A DNA stretch of 48,994 nt, from NCBI GenBank assembly GCA_037447655.1, contig JBBHKE010000081.1:1-48994 (forward strand), given 5' to 3'. Positions 42,490 through 48,994 of this stretch are shown piece after piece. A program made the translations under genes and the position numbers. The stretch comes from Zygnema cylindricum. Its lineage: Eukaryota > Streptophyta > Zygnematophyceae > Zygnematales > Zygnemataceae. The notes below the pieces were generated by a model. The model saw nothing but the letters and a program-made list of their open reading frames with translations. It was not told where the DNA came from and did not search any database. How positions within the stretch are numbered: the stretch's first letter is position 1; the number at the start of each line of letters is the position of its first letter.

Positions 42490-44829
42490 TAAATGTGTAA
42501 AGCAAAAATGTTTTACGCATTGAGATACGACAAATGACTTGTAACATACGTTTCAGCCTTTCGTACGGAAGGACAGAAAATGGTTGTAAAATATATTACA
42601 CGTGTAAATATAATAGACCGTAGTTGTACGTCATAACAAAGCACAAACAACATTTTTGCTGACAAACTATTTTATGCTCGACCTTACAAAAGAAAACTAC
42701 AAATATATTAAAATAACCACGGCAGCTACAGTACAGTACGATCCTTCGCGTTTAGGAAGGTTCCACAAAAGTTGGCGTCGCCGCCGCTATTCTTTTTTCT
42801 ATTTCCTCGAATCACAGGCGACAAAAATTGCTAACGTAAAATACTTCGTCCATGAAACTCCCATCGACACGTGTTACAACTGCCAATGAGCTGTACACGT
42901 GTCGAGTGTTTCTCCATTGACCCGATTGAAGCGCAGAGCAGTCCATTTCGATGTCATATGTAATAATAGTAACTTAGAAAAACAGTCTTCGTTGGTAAAA
43001 TGTTTTGTCTGGGAGCAAAAGTGCTCGCAGGTCCGTTAACTTTTTGCGGAAATGGAGACGCTCTCCCCTTCAATAGGGAAACACTTAAAAAACAACGAAA
43101 TGTTTTTTACTTGTACAGAAATATTTTACAGGACACTTGTCACATCTCAAAAAATGTAACAGCCTCGTTGACGCAACAGATGCCCCTCCGTTGACATAGT
43201 TTTTAAAAGATGAAACTATAATAAACCTTGCGATGGAAAAACTATCCGGATACAAAGGGAGGCAAACCACAGAAAACATAGTTTCACCCTTACAAAGGGG
43301 ACTGTTGTAACTGCAATAACAGCCGGAGTGTTTATCGGTTAATGGCATGGTACACAGTCTTATACCAAAAATACAAAAGACCAGAACGCGAAATTATTTT
43401 GTGTCTACAAATCTATTCATGCTGTTGTACTTTAATGAAATGGTAATGCTTTGGCAAACGAAAACATTAATCATCATAAAATTTGCGTTTGCTAAAAGTT
43501 TTGGCCAAGCAAATAACCGAAGTTGTCTACTTTTTCCTAGTATTTTATTTTGTGATGAGCATACTAACTTTTATGGTTTCCTTAACAACATCATAAGTTT
43601 TGTAGTTCTTAAGAACAAAAAGTAGTAAAGATAATAAAGGTTATTTTCCAAGTGACGGCATGGAACAAAATAATTGCGTGAACTGTCGACATGGCCACCA
43701 CACGTGCAAGCACTTGTAAGCAAAGTATTGTGGGTTTTTGTTGTCAATTCTAATCAATTTTTGCATAATATTTGGTATGCTGTTTGACCTTGCTAATAAA
43801 ACGAACAAGATGTTATATTAAAAACACTACCACCGAGCAATCCATGCAACCTTATAAAAAGTTGATAAGTTTAAATAATCATGTAGTAATATCCTTTAAC
43901 AAACACGTTGTTCATGACGGGTAATATTTAAATTGTTAGATATTTTTTATAACGTTAAACAACAATTACAAATAAATTAATAGAAAAAAAATTAACATCA
44001 TGTGTTTAATGTTAAACAAATGTTTTTTATTTTAAAACTCGTGTTATAACTTATTTATACTCGGTTGTGTATGATTTAGCTACAAATAAATTGTATGACA
44101 AATTTGTACCATTTGTAGATACTCACCCAAAGCAGTTATAATAATCCTCTTTTTAATACAAGGTATGAAATGTGATATTTAAAGTTATATTTGCACATCG
44201 GATCGTCTAACTCATAATGTTTTTCTATTGTTACCAACACGATATTTATCAAGACATGCACCGATTTCAAACACAAAAAAGTTTGTATGCGTGAAAGTAA
44301 TATTTTCTCAACTTATACGTGGTTATGTTATGTGTTCAACCTCGACAGCAAAGGTTGCAATTCCACTAGAGTGAATGAAAAATTGTGTGATCTAAGAACA
44401 CCAAAGTCACACTACACTTGTAATGTTTGCTTGAATACCTAAAATAACATATTCCAATACATGTTACACATATTCATTTTTTTAGAAGCCTTCATGAATG
44501 TATAAACCTATATTGTATACAGGATGGGATCGCCACGTTATCCTTCAATAGTACGAATCTTAACAAGCGTTCCATGACCTTGCTACTACTAAAGTTAAAA
44601 ACCATATTTTAGGTGCGTTGGAGGTAGCGAATAACTTGTTTAACAACATTTATATATTGGAGAGTGGATGATGAAGATACGTTATTGGTCGGGGGAGATC
44701 TAACCTTCGGGTTGATTGATGTAAATTTATTCGTCGGATGTGCCAGAAAGAGGGGAGGTACGACAAGGTGATGAACTTCCCAATTATGAGCGTTTGCCAA
44801 ATATGGATGCTTAAAGGGAATCCAATTCG
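42490..44829. other. Long intergenic stretch, AT-rich from about 43600
   Basis: No gene, RNA gene or closed TIR pair is recognised. The short open frames lack known motifs. Confidence 0.5.
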
Positions 44830-45553
44830 TTGTTAAAACCAGAAAGTGTAAAGAAAAGGGGTCGGACTCTCTTCAATTTGAAGTGTACTGATGCGGCGTC
44901 AAGCGTTATTCGCAAAATATTGTTAACTCTCAAATCGAATAAAGCGGAACAACTACCCCCTCACAAGTTCACTCCACATGATGTAGTCACGATTAATACC
45001 AACAAGGAGGAGTCCGCTGCTCTTTCTATAAGCCAAGGTGTGGTGTATCGAGTCAGAGATGGCGATATCACTGTGGTCGTTGATGATGTGCTTGAAGACG
45101 GTTTAGATGTGCCATTGCGAATCGAGAAGCTGACTAATGATGTCACTTACAAGCGTTTGAAGGTAAGATTATATGTTTGCCCCTCAAAGTAGCAAGTAGA
45201 AGGCATTACTTTTGATCCTCCATCCGATCTCTACTTCATGAATTTTATTTTCAAATATAAAATTGTCCGGCTTTTAAAAGTTATGCTTGTTTTGAGGCGT
45301 ATACAGTTAGTTTGTGCCGTTCAATGTGATTTGTGCTCTGACGGAGTGGTTTTTGTTTGAATGTTGAATTTATCATATGGTTTTTGCTGCTTGACCAAAT
45401 TATATTGCCATTCTTGGCTATTTAAAATGCATTTTGTTCTTGGGTTGCGACACTACATAGAAATGAATGCATTTCGTGTGTTTTGAGGTGTAGGACACAC
45501 TAAGGGAGCCAAGCAAAGGCGTTATAAAAGGTCCAACTAGCGATCTTGTGCCG
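44830..45553 (+). pseudogene. Fragment of a SMUBP-2/IGHMBP2-type DNA helicase gene (two exons)
   Basis: Exon A (about 44833-45162) encodes KKRGRTLFNLKC, then PPHKFTPHDVVTIN, SQGVVYRVRDGDITVVVDD and LTNDVTYKRLK, the oligonucleotide-binding domain 1B that precedes the helicase core in SMUBP-2-like proteins. After a GTAAGA donor, exon B (45494-45553, acceptor GTGTAG, donor GTATGT) continues in phase with DTLREPSKGVIKGPTSDLVP, as in plant homologues. The next part, with the Walker A motif and other helicase motifs, is not found in the remaining 3.4 kb, nor is the N-terminus upstream. It is most likely a relic of a duplicated or truncated gene. A real gene with very long introns running out of the window is the alternative. 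Confidence 0.75.
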
Positions 45554-47510
45554 GTATGTTTTAAGTTGCAATTGTGCAGTGTTAATGACATGATTGCAAC
45601 AATGTTTACCTTTTGATCCCGTTTAATTTGGCATTTAGGCACTATTTATAGTTATGTGATGTCATGGTTTCTTGGACTGATTAAAGGGTTGTCAACCGCA
45701 TGTACGACTGTACATGCGAAGCACACAAAGGTTTGTCCATGCAAATTGGCAATCCTAATGTTTATGAAGTGCCTTTGGGCGGGAGTGATCAATCACAAAA
45801 TGAATTAGTGATATGTGCTAGATACCTTGCCAACGTGTGCATTTTCACGCTTTTCTATGTATTGCTTATGAGGCGGCTGTCTATGCTGATTGATTCACTT
45901 AAATTTGGTTACGTGAGCGTAGGTTCCGTCAAATTCAATGTCCCCAAGTTGACAAAGACCCGTAGCAACGAGTGGACCTACGTGATTGCAATTTTACCGT
46001 CAGAAGCTTGGTACTTTATACGAAACTCCATAAAGCATTAACCATGGTAAATATGGATACATAAAGGAGGAAAGTTAAGTAAAGAAATGTATCAAAGATA
46101 TGAAGTTTAAGGGAGAATATCAAATTTTAAAAAACTTGTGTTTTAACTATTATGGAGTATGTATGGTATTATTTTAAAATCCCAAAATATTGAAAATGTT
46201 AGTCATGCACATAAAACCATTGAGTAGCACTCTCAAAAATTGGAGCTAAATGAATCCAACCGTTTTGATGTTAGAAGGAAATATGTTTTCTGGTATTATT
46301 TGAAACTTACATCGGATGAACGTTTAACTAAAACAAAACCATGAAGGCATTTAATAAAAAAACGTAAGATTCCTAGTCATTGAAAATGGGTCATGCGATA
46401 CCCGAAATCGCCCTGTTGGACCCATGCCCTTATTGTTATTCAAATGTAAAATGCAAAAGCAGCTACAGAAATAATTGAATAAAACAAGTACGGTCTAAAA
46501 TATATGACTATGTTACTGAGTTACCTCAATGGAGCAGAAATACAAACGCTAACTGAAATTAGTAGTCCATTAACAGTGTCTGAGTAATACTTCCGAATGA
46601 CATCCGGATAACGGATGGCTTGCGGGATACTCGATTTTTTCCACGTGCCCTTTGCAGGTGCGAGCGTCGTTTTCGAAGCGACGGTGCGTGCGGAAGAATT
46701 TTCGTCTCCGTACGCCCGTGAAATAAATAGCAGTTAAGCCGATTAGACAAATCTTCATTTTTTAATATTTAAAATTTAGATTTTCTCGATCGATTGCTGG
46801 CTGCTTAATTTGATTGTGGAATCTCGCGCCCAATATGGTACGGACCATTAAAACAAGATCCACAAAAGCACAAAGTGACAGAACAGCGGGTACTCTACAA
46901 AACCTAAGGACTGACAGGAACGACAAGACCCAATTCACATGCGAATGAAATCCTTCACACATCCTCACGCTGATCCGTGCCAAAAAGGTCCTTTTCTTGG
47001 ATTTATCCTTTTTGACAATATTTCACAGCATCTTCTATTGTCGACCACAACATTTGATGTGACTTTGTCCTATTCAGTGTGCAATCTATCTTCAAACTCT
47101 TCTCGTATACGACAAGCTCTGAAAGTCTGAATAGCTCATGTTCGGAATCAATATATTCCATTGTAGCCGTTGAACATTAGGGACAACGGATAACAAAGCC
47201 TGTCACATTCATCGTAGCCGTTCGTCTGTAAATTGTCTACCACCGTACTGCAAATTTGGCACATCTGGGGAAAGCGTACCTGACGTAATCTGTATCTGGA
47301 CAAGACGTTAAAATAGGCACAGCATTCAAATTCCAGCCTGTGTACGGTCCCGACAAACCAAGTCAGGCCGGTCATCTCGCAAACGTGTGGTCAGAGAGAG
47401 CTTCATTGCTGTAGTGAAATAGTTTAGATACGATTAATTTGTATTTGCTATTAAAATCCTGTTCCTTCACCACGCTTTGTCGTTTCTAGAGATGCCCTAT
47501 CGCTGCGTAT
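45554..47510. other. Intergenic stretch with two unassigned open frames
   Basis: Frame 45700-46041 (+, 113 codons) has mixed composition and no motif I know. Frame 47148-47375 (-, 75 codons) is cysteine-rich (MCQICSTVVDNLQTNGYDEC, then DRLC), loosely recalling a saposin-like or other small cysteine-rich domain, but it starts and stops without supporting exons. Neither is called as a gene. Confidence 0.35.
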
Positions 47511-47680
47511 CATCTACACGCTACACCATTCTTCATTATTAGTGTGGACAACACTAATTTGTTAGGGGCATTTTTTGGACCAAATAATATTTTAGTGTTG
47601 TTAACATTAAAATATAATTAACGGTAATATGGAAAGTTATCATTTAGTGTTAACCATTTTATATTATGTTCGAAAAATAA
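47511..47680. mobile_element. Decayed TA-type MITE fragment
   Basis: TACACCATTCTTCATTATTA followed by GTGTGGACAACACTAATTTG resembles the left part of the TACACCG MITE family. No matching right end is seen. Confidence 0.4.
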
Positions 47681-47819
47681 GCGCTATGTACGACAATCTT
47701 GTTTTCGTCCAGAACATCCACGTGACATCACAATTATACATCGTTAAGTGAGTTCCGCATTACAGATTAACTCTTGGTACCTGTTAGCCCGCCGGAAACA
47801 GCGTGGACATTTCTTAGAC

Positions 47820-48707
47820 GGTGTGCTCATGTAACCGAAAAATGTGGATTTTAGCGAAGATTCTCCGTAGTACTTTTCAAAGTGTTCCTATGTCCAAGAA
47901 CGAAATCGTAGCTTTGACATGTGACGGTTGTAGACGTAGGTACAACTTGTGACGATTGAAGACGACTACGAAACTTGCAAAAAATGGTGACGTCTACAAA
48001 AACGGCGACGGTTGTAGGCGTCGAGATTTTGTGACATTGTAGATGTTTAGGGTTTTGTGACATTGCAAACTCATGCTACCTTGTGACGTCATTAGAACTT
48101 AAACTTTCCGCCATGGCTTTTCGTTTTTTTTTATTTTTATCTTTTATCACTCGATATGCCATAAAACTACGACCGAAGGTATTTAAAAAAAGAAAAAAAA
48201 AGCTCTTTCATTTCATACCATTATTGTTGTATTCATTCAGAGAAGAGGGAGGGAGAGAGAGGACGATGTAAACTTTTGCAAAGGAGCCCATGAATGAAAG
48301 TGGAGGTCCAAGACCCCTGCAAATATTTTTTCCGTACATGCTCGTCATTTTTCTACGTACATGCGCGTGACGACGAGTAGGAAAAAAATAGCGTGCACCC
48401 CCCCACGTTCAAAATTTTTATAAGGACGTGCGTCGCCTGCGATAACGTTTTCCTTCGCGATCAATTATTACTTTAATTAAAATCACCGCGCGAGTCGATT
48501 TTAATAAACGTTTGAAGACGAGCTGGCATGACATGGCAGTCGGTCCGAAAATATAATAACGCCAAATTGGAGTACATTAAAAGTTTCAAGGTGACGTAAG
48601 ATGTACTTTTGGTTTTCCCACATTTTTCATACGGCGTAAGATTTTATCGTTGCAAGTCCCATTTTCTGTCAAAACAGAAAAAAACCTTTTAACACATGGG
48701 CACACCG
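47820..48707. mobile_element. Possible TIR element, about 890 bp
   Basis: CGGTGTGCTCATGT at 47820 and, inverted, CGGTGTGCCCATGT at about 48694-48707 match at 13 of 14 positions. The interior left part matches the Harbinger-like remains at 3345-3440 (TTAGCGAAGATTCTCCGTA). A TTA lies just outside the left end, but no clear 3-bp duplication pairs with it. Repeated TTGTGACATTGTAGA words lie at 47930-48070. Confidence 0.5.
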
Positions 48708-48994
48708 GTATAAAGCACAAAGTATTAAAATAGCGTAAAGTAACCGAAAATATTATTAGATTCTACTTTACAGTCATAGTTGTTCAAATCCCGCGATTTT
48801 TTCCTTTTTTCCGATTGAAACGTATAATTCGTGACTTTTGAAAAAATCGTGAAAAAACGTCTACTGTAAACTGAAACTGGAAATTTACGGAAATATGTAA
48901 ACAAATTACTGTAATTGCACATTTTTTTACGGATATGTACGGAATAAAACGGGAAATATGCGTCGTACTTATTGGTACTTTCTGTTCAGTGAAC
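48708..48994. other. Terminal stretch without recognised features
   Basis: AT-rich sequence with no gene or closed repeat. Confidence 0.4.

Noticed and set aside
44609-44800. Copia-type RNase H fragment (VVKQVIRYLQRT on the minus strand)
   Set aside because: Only one short motif resembles the family; flanking residues do not and no other element parts are near.
47148-47375. Saposin-like small cysteine-rich gene
   Set aside because: Cysteine spacing is only loosely similar and no adjacent exon or promoter could be found, so it is left as an unassigned frame.
1-48994. CRISPR array, bacterial operon or organellar insertion
   Set aside because: No regularly spaced short repeats with unique spacers, no operon-like gene packing, and no plastid or mitochondrial genes were seen.

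Overview
This window is nuclear DNA from a land plant, taken from a draft assembly (a 10-N gap lies at 16870-16879). The evidence is an intact 25-exon TOPLESS-family co-repressor gene, two small spliced LEA/dehydrin-type stress genes, relics of a plant DRP4-like dynamin and of a SMUBP-2-type helicase, and an initiator-Met-primed retrotransposon. The odd dehydrin-like gene (serine/acidic segment, no canonical K-segment) hints at a non-seed plant, but this is only a guess.

Layout. 1-5.1 kb is a nest of non-autonomous DNA transposons: MITEs with a TA target duplication and CACCG ends, Harbinger-like elements with TTA/TAA duplications and GGGT ends, and an hAT-like element with a perfect 8-bp duplication. 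5.1-7.4 kb holds LEA gene 1 (+) behind an ABRE-rich promoter. 7.4-12.5 kb is intergenic, with a MITE, a 93-bp minisatellite and a duplicated ~230-bp segment. 12.5-14.6 kb holds the dehydrin-like gene (-), tail-to-tail with LEA gene 1 and with the same exon plan. 14.6-17.9 kb is degraded or intergenic sequence with a second hAT-like MITE. 17.9-20.6 kb is a DRP4-like dynamin pseudogene (-), split by a 499-bp TRIM retrotransposon whose LTRs carry a tRNA-like sequence. 21.0-24.4 kb holds a GC-rich fold-back and more MITEs. 25.66-38.36 kb is the TOPLESS-related gene (-), whose 25 exons join to an open frame of 1149 codons plus stop. 38.4-44.8 kb is repeat-rich or AT-rich, including a MITE inserted in a MITE. 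44.8-45.6 kb holds two exons of a SMUBP-2-like helicase with no visible continuation. The rest is intergenic with TIR-element remains.

How the genes relate. The two LEA genes look like a local stress pair: 7-codon first exon, long second exon, short third exon ending in VKEKM, ABREs upstream and a G-rich intron 2. TOPLESS is an unrelated housekeeping co-repressor. The most unusual signals are the TRIM with a cloverleaf-capable tRNA-like sequence about 30 bp after its TATA box, palindromes whose arms differ in sequence but stay paired in related Harbinger-like MITEs, CT tracts flanking a frame-shifting TOPLESS exon, and a TOPLESS splice donor repeated in tandem inside its own intron.
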